Source of the DNA: Micromonospora alfalfae | GTDB taxonomy: Bacteria > Actinomycetota > Actinomycetes > Mycobacteriales > Micromonosporaceae | Direction of reading: 5' to 3' | Assembly: GCF_022230925.1 (NCBI RefSeq) | Contig: NZ_JAKKFH010000055.1 | Location: 62,001 to 126,000 of the forward strand | Length of the DNA stretch: 64,000 nt | Position numbers and translations under genes: made by a program | The notes under the pieces: model-generated | What the model was told of the DNA's origin: nothing | Seen by the model: the letters and a program-made list of their open reading frames with translations, nothing else | Database searches by the model: none | Shown: one piece after another, positions 47,778 through 56,673 of the stretch | Numbering within the stretch: the stretch's first letter is position 1 | Layout: every line of letters begins with the position of its first letter

Positions 47778-48440
47778 TCAGCGGCCGAGGACCAGCAGCA
47801 GCACTGTGGTCAGCAGACCGGCGCCGATCACCACGGTGATCGGTCGGGGACCGAGCACCGCGTGTCGGCGGTCGGCCAGCACCCGGGCCGGCACCAGACC
47901 GACCAGCGGCCCGAGCAGTGTCACCACCAGCGCGAGCACCGGCAGTCCGACGGCCAGGTCGCCGCCGTACCCGACGCCGAGCGCCCGGGCACCGGCGCCC
48001 AGCGCGTACGCCAGCACACCGCCGGCCACCCCGCAGAGCGCCAGTAGCGGGTTGACCGAGCCCGGCAGCTCGCCCGGCTGGCCGGCCCTGTCGAGCAGGT
48101 CACGAGCCTTGGCGAGCAGCAGCACCGGGTCGGTGGCCCCGACGCCGTTCGCCGGGGCGGGCGGGCCGCCGAGGCGGCGGGCACCGAGGCGGGAGCGGAC
48201 CTGCTGCCACAGGTGGGCCACCTCGGCGTCGACCCGTTCCTGCTGCTCACGGGCGGCGACCAGCTCCTCCTCGGCGCTCTGGAGCTGCTCGGCCGCCTCG
48301 GCGACGGCCCGCTCGGCGGCAACGCACTGCCGCTCGTGCCAGGTGTGCGCCTCGGCGCGCTGCTCGCGCACCCGCGCGCTGAGGTCGGCCAGCCGGCGCA
48401 GTTGCGCCGCGTACGTCTCGCTGGTCACCGGTTCGTTCAT
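47778..48440 (-). CDS. Coiled-coil membrane protein of the EccC-like locus
   Basis: The protein has 220 residues. Residues ~5-85 are a heptad-rich coiled coil (LADLSARVREQRAEAHTWHERQ, AEQLQSAEEELVAAREQQERVDAE). Three membrane helices follow (VNPLLALCGVAGGVLAYALG, DLAVGLPVLALVVTLLGPLVGL, ITVVIGAGLLTTVLLLVL). The N-terminus is cytoplasmic by the positive-inside rule. Overlap of 4 nt with the ATPase gene shows coupling. It is a candidate membrane dock for the soluble ATPase. No family recognised. Confidence 0.7.
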   Translation of the reverse strand: MNEPVTSETYAAQLRRLADLSARVREQRAEAHTWHERQCVAAERAVAEAAEQLQSAEEELVAAREQQERVDAEVAHLWQQVRSRLGARRLGGPPAPANGVGATDPVLLLAKARDLLDRAGQPGELPGSVNPLLALCGVAGGVLAYALGAGARALGVGYGGDLAVGLPVLALVVTLLGPLVGLVPARVLADRRHAVLGPRPITVVIGAGLLTTVLLLVLGR

Positions 48441-51112
48441 CGTGTCGGTCCATACGGGATGATCACCTGACCGGTGCGGTGCACCGCCCGGTCGAAGAAG
48501 AGCCCCCGCCAGGGGCGGGGATACCAGTCCGGGCCGCCGGTGCCCGGATAGAGCGACGAGCCCAACTCGCCGCCGTGCGCGTCAAGGGCGACCCAGGCGC
48601 CGATCTGGTCGGTACGGGCGGCCGGCCCACCGAGATCGGCGCGCATCCGGGCCACACCCCGCCACCAGGCCAGCACGTGTGTGCGCCGTTCCGGCCCGTC
48701 GTGCATGATCCGGCGCAGCTGCTCCAGGCCGGTACGCCGACCCGCGCGGGCGGCCAACGCACCCGCTGCCGCGTCGACAGCGAACAGCAGCAGGTAGTGC
48801 GGGCTTCCCGGGCCGCCGAGCCCGTCGGCCGTCTCGGCCATCAGCTCGCCCACGGTCTCCTCGTCGTACCAGGCGGCGTCGTCGGCCAGGTCGTCGTAGA
48901 GGGCGCGGGCGATCGGGTCGGCGTCCGGGTCGAGGCAGGCGATGGAGAACCGGGCGGTGCCCGGCGGGTGCTGGCGGGCCAGCGACCGGGCCGCCGCGTC
49001 GAGCACCGCGCACGCCTCGTCGACGCGGGTGCCGAGCACCGCGAGGTTGCGGCCCGGGGCGCGCGGCAGCCGCAGCGACGCCGAGCGGGACTGCACGTCG
49101 ATGATCTCGCCGAGCAATGCCACCGGGTTGCGCGGCGCGGTCCCGTCCGGCGGTGCGGCGAGCGCCCGGAAGTCCGGGGCGTCCGCCAGCCGGGGGATCG
49201 CGTCGCCGTCGAAGAGCCGGGCCGGCGCCGCGTCGGGGGCACGCATCCGCCACAGCCGGTGCTGCAACCCGCTCCAGGTCTCCCAGTCGCTGGCCGACGG
49301 GATGCGGGCCACCTCGTTGCCCTCCACCATGCCCGACTCGGCGTTGACCACCGCGTGCCAGCGCGGCAGCGACTGCGCCGCGTCGTTGCGCTCGGCGAGG
49401 ATGCGTAGCGCCTTGGGCAACGCGATGCGCAGGGTGAACTGGGCGACCAGTGCGGGGCGACCCCACAGCGCCTCGATGCCCCGCACGTCCTGCGAGGCCA
49501 GGACCAGGTGGATGCCCTGGGACCGGCCGCGCCGGGCCAGGTCCTCCAGCAGGTCGGCCGCCTCCCGGGCGACCACGTCCCGGCCGGCCAGCAACATCTG
49601 GAACTCGTCCACCACGGCGACGATGCGTGGCCAGTGCCCGGTCGGGTCGACCGCCCGCAGCTCGGCCAGTTTGGTCACCTCGTGCTTCTTGGCCGCGTCG
49701 GCGCGTCGGCGCAACTCCTCGGTGAGGAAGCGCAGTAGCGCCAGCCCGAACTCCCGGTCGGTGTTGACGTTGATGCCGACCAGCCGCATGTGCGGCAGCC
49801 AACTCGGGTCGCGCCGGCCCTGCGCGAACCGCGCGAAGGAGACCCCCTCCTTGAAGTCCAGCAGGTAGAACTCCAGCTCGGCGGGGGAGTAGCGGGCGGC
49901 GAGGGCGCCGATCCACGCGAAGATCAGGTTCGTCTTGCCGGTGCCGGAGGGCCCGCCGATCAGCGCGTGCGGTGGGTAGTCGCCAAGCGTCAGCCGTACC
50001 GGCCGGCCCTGTGGGCCCTCACCGATCGGGGCGGTCAGCCCGTCGGCGGAGTCCTCCCGCCACATCAGCTCGGGCGGGGGCAGCAGGTCGGTGAAGGGGG
50101 TCGGCGGGGGGCCCGCGTTCACCCGGGCGGCGACGTCCCGGCAGGTCTCGGTGACCAGCGCCGCCGGTGGCGGTGGGTCCAGCCGAACCGGCAACCCGGC
50201 CGAACCGCCGATCCGCGCGCCGGACACGCCGGCCACCACCCGGGTCACCGTCGGGTCCTCCGGCAACGGCACACCGTGCACCACCAGGTGTACGCCGCAG
50301 GCCGCGCCGGCCCGCACCACCCGGTCCAGTTGCCCGCGCTCGTGCCGGTTCAGCTCCTCCCCGCCGAGCAGCACCGCCACCCGCCACGGCTCTGGTCGTC
50401 GGCCGGTCGCCGCCGCCAGTTCGCGCAGCGACGCGTACTCGCCGGCGAGAACCGTCTCGTTGATCCGGCGGATCTGCTCCACCAGGTCGTCCAGCAGCGG
50501 GCCCAGCCCGCCCGGGCCGACGAAGGTGAGCAGCCCCGCCGTGCCCAACGGGGCGAACCCGGCCAGTCCGCCGCCGAGCTGATCCGGGTCGTACCCGATC
50601 AGTCGTACCGCCCCGGGGTTGGCGCGGCCGACGGCCCGCAGCAGCAACGAGGAGACCACCGCGTCGCAGCCGGCGCGGTCGTCCCCGGAGAGGTGGACGT
50701 GCCCGGCGTCGAGCAACGGCACAAGCGCGGGCACCGGGTCGACGCCGTCGATCCGGACCGTGCCGACCCGCAGCGCACCGGGCGGCTCAGCTCGACGGGC
50801 GGGCGTCGGCGCCCACCCGGCCCAGTCGGCCCCGGCGCAGCCTGGCGCCTCCTGCCGGGCCGCGTCGGCGGCCCGCCGGGCCAGCTCCGCGATCCGGGTG
50901 GAGTAGCGGGCGTCGATCTCGGCGATGCGGCGGTCCCGTTGGGTGCCCACCCGCTGCGGTACGGCGGCCGCCGCCCGCTGGACCCGGGCCAGTCGTTCCC
51001 GCCCGGCGGTCAGGTCGGCCTGGGCGGCGGACAGCCGGGTACGGGTGGCGCCCAACGCCTCGGCGAGGGTGGCCCGGACCCGGCTGGCAAGCTGACCGCG
51101 CCGGTCAGCCAT
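48437..51112 (-). CDS. Soluble FtsK/EccC-like ATPase with three P-loop-type domains
   Basis: The protein has 891 residues. Residues 1-90 are a coiled coil (GATRTRLSAAQADLTAGRERLARVQRAA). The middle domain is a full FtsK/SpoIIIE ATPase: Walker A IGGPSGTGKTNLIFAW (~res 385-400), LLDFKEGVSFARF, and Walker B IVAVVDEFQMLLAG (~res 497-510). A domain before it (~res 105-300, LSGDDRAGCDAVVSSLLLRA) and one after it (~res 700-850, LGTRVDEACAVLDAAA) have degenerate P-loops, which gives the three-domain order of EccC of type VII secretion. It has no membrane helix. Start ATG at 51112 overlaps the previous stop by 8 nt (ATGGCTGA). Partners are its three operon neighbours. Confidence 0.8.
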   Translation of the reverse strand: MADRRGQLASRVRATLAEALGATRTRLSAAQADLTAGRERLARVQRAAAAVPQRVGTQRDRRIAEIDARYSTRIAELARRAADAARQEAPGCAGADWAGWAPTPARRAEPPGALRVGTVRIDGVDPVPALVPLLDAGHVHLSGDDRAGCDAVVSSLLLRAVGRANPGAVRLIGYDPDQLGGGLAGFAPLGTAGLLTFVGPGGLGPLLDDLVEQIRRINETVLAGEYASLRELAAATGRRPEPWRVAVLLGGEELNRHERGQLDRVVRAGAACGVHLVVHGVPLPEDPTVTRVVAGVSGARIGGSAGLPVRLDPPPPAALVTETCRDVAARVNAGPPPTPFTDLLPPPELMWREDSADGLTAPIGEGPQGRPVRLTLGDYPPHALIGGPSGTGKTNLIFAWIGALAARYSPAELEFYLLDFKEGVSFARFAQGRRDPSWLPHMRLVGINVNTDREFGLALLRFLTEELRRRADAAKKHEVTKLAELRAVDPTGHWPRIVAVVDEFQMLLAGRDVVAREAADLLEDLARRGRSQGIHLVLASQDVRGIEALWGRPALVAQFTLRIALPKALRILAERNDAAQSLPRWHAVVNAESGMVEGNEVARIPSASDWETWSGLQHRLWRMRAPDAAPARLFDGDAIPRLADAPDFRALAAPPDGTAPRNPVALLGEIIDVQSRSASLRLPRAPGRNLAVLGTRVDEACAVLDAAARSLARQHPPGTARFSIACLDPDADPIARALYDDLADDAAWYDEETVGELMAETADGLGGPGSPHYLLLFAVDAAAGALAARAGRRTGLEQLRRIMHDGPERRTHVLAWWRGVARMRADLGGPAARTDQIGAWVALDAHGGELGSSLYPGTGGPDWYPRPWRGLFFDRAVHRTGQVIIPYGPTR

Positions 51113-52241
51113 CGGAGCCCCGACGCGTCGGGGCGTCCCGCCAGGGGCTGCCCGAGCGCGGGGGCAGCCCACCGGGGCGCGGCGGCGGCCCCTCCGCGCG
51201 CGGCGGCAGGCCACCGGAGCGCTGCGCGTCGGCGCTGCCCGGCCGCTGTGCCGCACCGCTCGGGCGGGAGACCGCACCGCTCGCGCGGGGGACCGCGCCC
51301 GGTCGCCCGGTCCCGCCCGGTTGTTGCGCGCCAGTCGACTGCCCGGCCCGCGCCGGCTGCCCCGCCCCCGCCGGTTCTCTCGCCCCCGCCGGTTCTCTCG
51401 CGCCGCCGGCCGGCAGGTCCCGGCCGAGGCGGGCGAGCAGCAACCCGGTCGCCACCCCGGCGGTCACCGCCGAGTCGGCGGCGTGCGGTGGCTCCCCGGA
51501 GGCGCGCGGTGGCGGCATCCGGCACACCCGGGTCAGCAGCGTCTCCAGCACCGGCGGCGGCAACCCGGGCAGCAGATCGCGGACGCGTCCGTCCAACTCG
51601 CCTCGCAGCCGCCCGAGGTCGGTGGCGCGCGGCGGGTGCCCGAGCAACTCGCCGGCCAGCTCGCGCAGCAGTGGCGGCGCCAGCGCCGCCATGCCCAGCC
51701 CCACGTCGGCCGGGGCCCGGCGCAGCTCCTTGCGGAGCCGGTCCCGGTCGCCGGAGCGGACACCACCCACCACTCGGCGCAGCAACTCCTGGGAGTCGTC
51801 CACCCGCTCGTCGGGTTCGTCGTCGGCGCCCTCGCGGCCGCCGGTCAGCTCGGCCACCCGCACCGACCACCAGCGGCGCATCCGCACCTGCTCGGCCGGC
51901 TCCGGCGCGACCGCCGCGGGCCCGGACGCCGGTGGCGTGTCGTGTCGGGGAGCGCGTTGCTCAGGGCGGGGCGCCGGGGCGCCGTCGGCGCCGAGCCCGA
52001 TCGCCGTCAGGTAGGCCGACAGCTGTTCCTGGGCCACCCGCAGCGCGTAGCCGGCGCTCTCGGCGTGCTCGGTGGCGGCGGACAGCTCGGGCACCCCCAT
52101 CGGGTTGGCCGACTCCTGTCGTACCCAGCGCAGCCGCTCCGCGGCCAGGCCGAACTTCTCCAGCGCCTGCCCGAGCAGCGCCACCGGGAACTCCTCGGTG
52201 GCGGCACGGACCTGCCCGCCGACATCCTCGATGATGGACAC
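51105..52241 (-). CDS. Coiled-coil/proline-rich protein of the EccC-like locus
   Basis: The protein has 378 residues. Residues ~1-80 look like a helical hairpin of WXG100 size (ALEKFGLAAERLRWVRQ, TEHAESAGYALRVAQEQLSAYLTAIG). Residues ~120-240 are another helical domain (WWSVRVAELTGG, QELLRRVVGGVRSGDRDRLRKEL). The last ~110 residues are a low-complexity Pro/Gly/Ala/Arg tail with repeats such as AGAREPAGAREPAG. It sits between the small helical protein (6 nt away) and the ATPase, so it may be the secreted or adaptor subunit. The GTG start has no strong Shine-Dalgarno and is probably coupled. Not a recognised family. Confidence 0.62.
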   Translation of the reverse strand: MSIIEDVGGQVRAATEEFPVALLGQALEKFGLAAERLRWVRQESANPMGVPELSAATEHAESAGYALRVAQEQLSAYLTAIGLGADGAPAPRPEQRAPRHDTPPASGPAAVAPEPAEQVRMRRWWSVRVAELTGGREGADDEPDERVDDSQELLRRVVGGVRSGDRDRLRKELRRAPADVGLGMAALAPPLLRELAGELLGHPPRATDLGRLRGELDGRVRDLLPGLPPPVLETLLTRVCRMPPPRASGEPPHAADSAVTAGVATGLLLARLGRDLPAGGAREPAGAREPAGAGQPARAGQSTGAQQPGGTGRPGAVPRASGAVSRPSGAAQRPGSADAQRSGGLPPRAEGPPPRPGGLPPRSGSPWRDAPTRRGSDG

Positions 52242-52247
52242 GGCGGC

Positions 52248-52508
52248 CTACAGGGTGGAGACGTAGAGCTGCGCCTGCTCCACCGCGACAAGTGTCGCGG
52301 CGAGACACTCCTCCAGCTCCTGGCTGGCCTGTGTCAGCGACGCCTGGGCCGCCTCCACCGTCTCGTGCCCGCTGCCCTCCAGCGCTCCGGCCAGGGTCTG
52401 CTGTGCCTCGGAGAGCTTCTCGCCGGCCGCCTGCACGGCTGTCTGCCCGTCTCCGATCTGTTGGAGGGCGACATCGATGGCAGCCTTCAGCTCGGCGACG
52501 CTCGCCAC
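52248..52508 (-). CDS. WXG100-sized helical protein, first gene of the EccC-like locus
   Basis: The protein has 86 residues. It is entirely helical in prediction (VAELKAAIDVALQQIGDGQTAVQAAGEKLSEAQQTL, SLTQASQELEECLAATLVAVEQAQ) and has two helices around a short loop. That matches the size and fold of ESAT-6/WXG100 proteins, but no W-x-G motif is present. A strong AGGAGG eight nt before the GTG at 52508 sets the start, not the ATG at 52541. In type VII systems such small hairpin proteins are secreted substrates of the ATPase. Confidence 0.65.
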   Translation of the reverse strand: MASVAELKAAIDVALQQIGDGQTAVQAAGEKLSEAQQTLAGALEGSGHETVEAAQASLTQASQELEECLAATLVAVEQAQLYVSTL

Positions 52509-52660
52509 GGCGGAACCTCCTGGGGGCGGGGAGATCTCCATTAGAGCCTATCGGCGGTTCCGAAAGAACATCCGCCCTGTCGGTGTTCCTGCCCGCCTGT
52601 CCGGAAGGCCCTCGGAAGTGCCGGGAGTCCGATCTGTGGGAGTCCCAGTGCGAGAACTTC

Positions 52661-53053
52661 TCAGTTACTGGTCGGGTTCTCGCGGAGCCAGCGCGGGCCG
52701 TACACCTCGGCGCCCAGCGCCGTCACCCGCCCGCGCAACTCCCGGTCGGCGGTGACCACCAGCCGTCGACGCCGCGGCGCACCCTCCACCAGCTCGACCA
52801 CCGTGTCGTCGCCGGAGCCGGCGGCGGAGACCACCCGGACACCCTCGGTGCCCGGCACGTCCCGCGCGGCCCCCTCGAGCACCAGGACCACCTCCACCGG
52901 GGCGGTCAGCCGGGCCGGCAACCCGATTGTGGCCACCGGGGCGAGCGAGTCACGCAACCGGGCAGCGGCCCCGGCACGGTCACGCCACCACCCGTTCGGG
53001 CGCGAGCCCACCACGTTGGCGCCATCCACGATCAGCAGCGGGGTCTCATCCAT
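52661..53053 (-). CDS. NYN-domain (PIN-like) nuclease
   Basis: The protein has 130 residues. The NYN fold is seen from LLIVDGANVVGSRPNGWWRDRAGAAARL, with the first Asp and the D-G-A-N-V start, to VVSAAGSGDDTVVELV (acidic) and RLVVTADRELRGRVTALGAEVYG, which supplies the third Asp. Together these would bind a metal for RNA cleavage. It lacks the zinc-ribbon seen in YacP-type proteins. The ATG at 53053 has no clear ribosome site. It is divergent from the ClpC gene across 139 nt. Confidence 0.8.
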   Translation of the reverse strand: MDETPLLIVDGANVVGSRPNGWWRDRAGAAARLRDSLAPVATIGLPARLTAPVEVVLVLEGAARDVPGTEGVRVVSAAGSGDDTVVELVEGAPRRRRLVVTADRELRGRVTALGAEVYGPRWLRENPTSN

Positions 53054-53192
53054 CCCGTCAGCCTGCCACCATCGCCCGGCCCTGACCCGACGCCACACCC
53101 GAATGCCGGTCCTCCGCCACCTGCGGCGTTTGTCGGGGCGCGCGCCGGGTAGCCCCTGCCGACCGTGCCGAGCCCTACTGCGGAGGACAGAC

Positions 53193-55751
53193 ATGATGGG
53201 ACCCGGTGACATCGGCTCCGACCCGTGGGACGAATTCCTGGCCAGGTACTTCGGCCGGGGCGAGGGAGGGCGCCGACCGCCGCACCGGGTCGACATCACC
53301 CGACTGATGACGGCCGACGCCCGGGAGATGCTCGCCGACGCGGCCCGCCGGGCCGCGCAACGGCAGAGCAGCGACCTGGACACCGACCACCTGCTCTGGG
53401 CGGCGCTGCAACGCGAGCCGCTGCGTGACCTGGTACGCCGGGCCGGGGCTGACCCGGACACCCTGCTCAACGCCCTCGGCGGAAAGGGCGATGGCGCGCC
53501 GCGCGGGGAGGTGCCGCCCAACCTGTCGTTGACCCCCGCCGCCAAGCGGGCGCTGCTCGACGCCCATCAGCTGTCCCGGGCGATGGGCGCCAACTACATC
53601 GGTCCCGAGCACATCCTGATGGCGCTGCCGCTCAACCCGGAGTCGCCGGCCGGGCGGATGCTGGCCGCCGGCCGGATCCAACCCGAGTCGTTGCAGGCCG
53701 CCAACGCCGAGCGCGGGCCGATGACCGGGCCGAAGCCGGACCGCGGCACCCCCACCCTGGACCAGTACGGGCAGGACCTCACCGACCTGGCCCGCAACGA
53801 CCAGATCGACCCGGTGATCGGGCGGGCCGACGAGATCGAGCAGGCAGTGGAGATCCTGTCCCGGCGGACCAAGAACAACCCGGTGCTGATCGGCGAGGCC
53901 GGCGTCGGCAAGACCGCCATCGTCGAGGGGCTGGCCGAACGGATCTGCGACGGCGACGTACCGCAGACCCTGCTCGGCAAGCGGGTCGTCCAGCTCGACC
54001 TGGCCGGCCTGGTCGCCGGCACCCGCTACCGCGGCGATTTCGAGGAACGGCTGAAGAAGGTGATCGACGAGATCCGGGCGCACCGGGACGAGCTGATCAT
54101 CTTCATGGACGAGATCCACACCCTGGTCGGGGCCGGTGGCGCCGGCAGCGAGGGCGGGATGGACGCGTCCAACATGCTCAAACCCGCCCTCGCTCGCGGT
54201 GAGCTGCGGGTGATCGGCGCGACGACGCTGGACGAGTACCGCAAGAGCATCGAGAAGGACGCCGCCCTGGCCCGGCGCTTCCAGCCGGTGCTGGTGCCCG
54301 AGCCGAGTGTCGACGACACCATCGCCATCCTGCGCGGGCTGCGCGACCGGTACGAGGCCCACCACCAGGTGCGCTTCACCGACGAGGCGCTGGTCTCGGC
54401 CGCCGAGCTGTCCGACCGGTACGTCACCGACCGGTTCCTGCCGGACAAGGCCATCGACCTCATCGACCAGGCCGGCGCCCGGGTGCGGTTGCGCACCCGC
54501 ACCCCCGCGTCCGACGTGCGCGAGCTGGAGCAGGAACTCGACGAGGTACGCCGGGACAAGGAACAGGCCGTCACCGACGAGCAGTACGAGCGGGCCTCCG
54601 CGCTGCGTGACCGGATCGCCGAGTTGGAGGAGAACATCCGTCGCGCGAACGGCGAGGACGGCTCGTCCAACTCCCAGGTGCCCGAGGTGGGCCCCAAGGA
54701 GATCGCCGAGGTGGTCTCCCGGGCCACCGGCATCCCGGTCAGCCAGCTCACCGAGGAGGAACGCGACCGGCTGCTGCGCCTGGAGGGTCACCTGCACCAG
54801 AAGGTGGTCGGTCAGGACGACGCGGTCACCGCCGTCGCCGAGGCGGTGCGCCGTTCCCGGGCCGGGCTGGCCGACCCGGAGCGGCCGATGGGCAGCTTCC
54901 TGTTCCTCGGCCCGACCGGTGTCGGCAAGACCGAGTTGGCGCGGGCCCTGGCCGAGGCGTTGTTCGGCGAGGCGGACCGGATGGTCCGGGTGGACATGAG
55001 CGAGTTCCAGGAGCGGCACACAGTCAGTCGGCTGGTCGGCGCGCCGCCCGGATACGTCGGGTACGAGGAGGCCGGTCAGCTCACCGAGGCGGTGCGTCGC
55101 CGCCCGTACGCGGTGGTGCTGCTCGACGAGATCGAGAAGGCCCACCCGGACGTGTTCAACATCCTGCTCCAGGTGCTCGACGACGGGCGGCTCACCGACA
55201 GCCAGGGTCGCACTGTGAACTTCAAGAACACGGTCCTGATCATGACGAGCAACCTCGGTTCCGAGCTGATCACCGGCGCCCAGCGCTCGGTCGGCTTCGG
55301 CAGCGGGGACGTGGGCAGCGAGCAGGAGAGCAACGAGCTGCGGGAGCGGCTCATGCGCCGCCTGCAGGAGAACTTCCGCCCGGAGTTCCTCAACCGCATC
55401 GACGAGGTCATCATCTTCCGCCGGCTGGAAGCCGAGCAGCTGCGCGACATCACCGCGCTGCTGCTGGAGGAGACCCGCCGCCGGATGCACGCCCAGGACC
55501 TGCAGGTGGAGTTCACCACCGCCGGCATCGACTGGCTCGCCGAACACGGCTACCAGCCGGAGTTCGGTGCCCGCCCGCTGCGCCGGGTGATCCAGCGGGA
55601 GGTGGACAACCACCTGTCCCGGATGCTGCTGGAGTCGGCGATCTCACCGGGGCAGAAGGTCACTGTGGACGTCCGCGACGGCGCGCTCAGCTTCGACGTG
55701 ACAGCGGGCGAGCGGGGGTACACCGCCGCCACGACCACACACCCGCGATGA
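53193..55751 (+). CDS. ClpC-type AAA+ unfoldase of the Clp protease
   Basis: The protein has 852 residues. The N domain has two Clp repeats ([33 protein letters not shown] at ~res 113-145). D1 contains Walker [18 protein letters not shown] and Walker [17 protein letters not shown]. The middle domain is short (~res 450-490) and carries a UVR-like motif ([17 protein letters not shown]). D2 has Walker [19 protein letters not shown] and Walker [17 protein letters not shown]. The ClpP-docking loop is VGFGSG. Short middle domain plus UVR motif favours ClpC over ClpB. It begins with an unusual [26 protein letters not shown] extension (~30 residues). GGAGG sets the ATG. The gene overlaps the next by 4 nt. 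Confidence 0.88.
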   Translation: MMGPGDIGSDPWDEFLARYFGRGEGGRRPPHRVDITRLMTADAREMLADAARRAAQRQSSDLDTDHLLWAALQREPLRDLVRRAGADPDTLLNALGGKGDGAPRGEVPPNLSLTPAAKRALLDAHQLSRAMGANYIGPEHILMALPLNPESPAGRMLAAGRIQPESLQAANAERGPMTGPKPDRGTPTLDQYGQDLTDLARNDQIDPVIGRADEIEQAVEILSRRTKNNPVLIGEAGVGKTAIVEGLAERICDGDVPQTLLGKRVVQLDLAGLVAGTRYRGDFEERLKKVIDEIRAHRDELIIFMDEIHTLVGAGGAGSEGGMDASNMLKPALARGELRVIGATTLDEYRKSIEKDAALARRFQPVLVPEPSVDDTIAILRGLRDRYEAHHQVRFTDEALVSAAELSDRYVTDRFLPDKAIDLIDQAGARVRLRTRTPASDVRELEQELDEVRRDKEQAVTDEQYERASALRDRIAELEENIRRANGEDGSSNSQVPEVGPKEIAEVVSRATGIPVSQLTEEERDRLLRLEGHLHQKVVGQDDAVTAVAEAVRRSRAGLADPERPMGSFLFLGPTGVGKTELARALAEALFGEADRMVRVDMSEFQERHTVSRLVGAPPGYVGYEEAGQLTEAVRRRPYAVVLLDEIEKAHPDVFNILLQVLDDGRLTDSQGRTVNFKNTVLIMTSNLGSELITGAQRSVGFGSGDVGSEQESNELRERLMRRLQENFRPEFLNRIDEVIIFRRLEAEQLRDITALLLEETRRRMHAQDLQVEFTTAGIDWLAEHGYQPEFGARPLRRVIQREVDNHLSRMLLESAISPGQKVTVDVRDGALSFDVTAGERGYTAATTTHPR

Positions 55752-55960
55752 GCGGGCCGGCGCGAAGGGACGAACACGAGGACCCGCACCAGCCTGCGGA
55801 GTCCGCGACACCCCGGGACGAGGACGACCATCCCGACCCGATCCTGGCGCCGCCCACCGCGAACCCCCGCCGCACGCGGGTGCCCGCGGAGGGACTGCAT
55901 CCGAAGACCGACCAGGACGACCCGGAGACGTCCGGGCCGCCGCCCGGAGAGGAGACCTGA
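55748..55960 (+). CDS. Small acidic/proline-rich hypothetical protein
   Basis: The protein has 70 residues, rich in Asp, Glu, Pro and Arg, and is predicted to be disordered (HEDPHQPAESATPRDEDDHP). The start overlaps the ClpC stop (ATGA) and the stop overlaps the DUF3140 start (TGATG), so translation is coupled to both. No family recognised; it may be an adaptor or simply a linker of the operon. Confidence 0.6.
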   Translation: MSGPARRDEHEDPHQPAESATPRDEDDHPDPILAPPTANPRRTRVPAEGLHPKTDQDDPETSGPPPGEET

Positions 55961-56310
55961 TGGTACGCGAAGCGCGGCTCGACCCCGAGGTGGAAGTGCT
56001 CTGGGAGGACTTCCACGCCGAGGTCAACGTCCCGTCGGAGCAGCTGCGGACCTGGCTGCTGACCCGGGGTTCGGGGGAGGAGTCGTTCAGCCCGAACCCG
56101 AACCTCGACCTGCCCCAGCCCGGCCGGGAGATCCTCAAGGTGCTCAACAAGCGCAAGGTGGACCTCACCCCGGAGGACATCGAGGTGATGCGGGAGGCGG
56201 TCGAGCGGATCCGCGAGTTGATGGACGCCAAGCCGTCGCGCGGCAACGCCGACGACAGTTGGCGGCACTCTTTGCTGGACCTGGGTCACGACCCGCTCGT
56301 CGAACTCTGA
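55960..56310 (+). CDS. DUF3140 domain-containing protein
   Basis: The protein has 116 residues. DUF3140 motifs are seen: VEVLWEDFHAEVNVPSEQLRTWLLTRGS at the N-terminus and GREILKVLNKRKVDLTPEDIEVMREAVERIRELM in the second half. All-alpha, no membrane segment. GGAGAGGAG precedes the ATG, which overlaps the previous stop by 1 nt. Function unknown; its position after clpC suggests a protein-quality role, by inference only. Confidence 0.85.
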   Translation: MVREARLDPEVEVLWEDFHAEVNVPSEQLRTWLLTRGSGEESFSPNPNLDLPQPGREILKVLNKRKVDLTPEDIEVMREAVERIRELMDAKPSRGNADDSWRHSLLDLGHDPLVEL

Positions 56311-56321
56311 GCGAGGTTCAC

Positions 56322-56363
56322 CCGCGACGGTGCCGTCCCGAACCCGGGACGGCACCGTCGCGG
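56322..56363. terminator. Bidirectional terminator hairpin
   Basis: A perfect 19-bp stem (56322-56340 with 56345-56363, loop AACC) lies between the convergent DUF3140 and 56368 genes. Confidence 0.9.
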
Positions 56364-56367
56364 CGCG

Positions 56368-56613
56368 CTACTGGCCCTGGTCGGGCTCCAGGCTGCCGAT
56401 GGTCAGACCCGCCGCGTCGGCGGCGGCGTCCCGGTCGCCGCGGGTCTGGTCCTCCCGGGTGAGCAGGTTCGCGTACTCGGTCACGTCGGCCGGGTCGGGC
56501 ACCGTCGGCAGGCGGCGCAGGAACGCCTCCACCTCGCGGGTGGCGGCGGTGTGTGCGGCAGCCGCCTGGCGTAGCAGTTCGCGGTCGTCGGCGGGCGGGT
56601 AGAGGTCGGTCAT
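56368..56613 (-). CDS. Small hypothetical protein
   Basis: The protein has 81 residues, mostly helical (DDRELLRQAAAAHTAATREVEAFLRRLPTV, VTEYANLLTREDQTRGDRDAAADAAGLT). No membrane segment or known motif. It begins 5 nt beyond a strong terminator and runs alone on this strand. Real coding status is likely from codon use but not certain. Confidence 0.55.
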   Translation of the reverse strand: MTDLYPPADDRELLRQAAAAHTAATREVEAFLRRLPTVPDPADVTEYANLLTREDQTRGDRDAAADAAGLTIGSLEPDQGQ

Positions 56614-56673
56614 GTCCGCCAGATACCCGGCCCACGGCGGTTCGCACCGCCAGCGGCCGGGAATACCGGCAGA

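Noticed and set aside
53175-55613. A 812-codon open frame on the minus strand opposite the ClpC gene
   Set aside because: Shadow frame; the Clp motifs on the plus strand are decisive.
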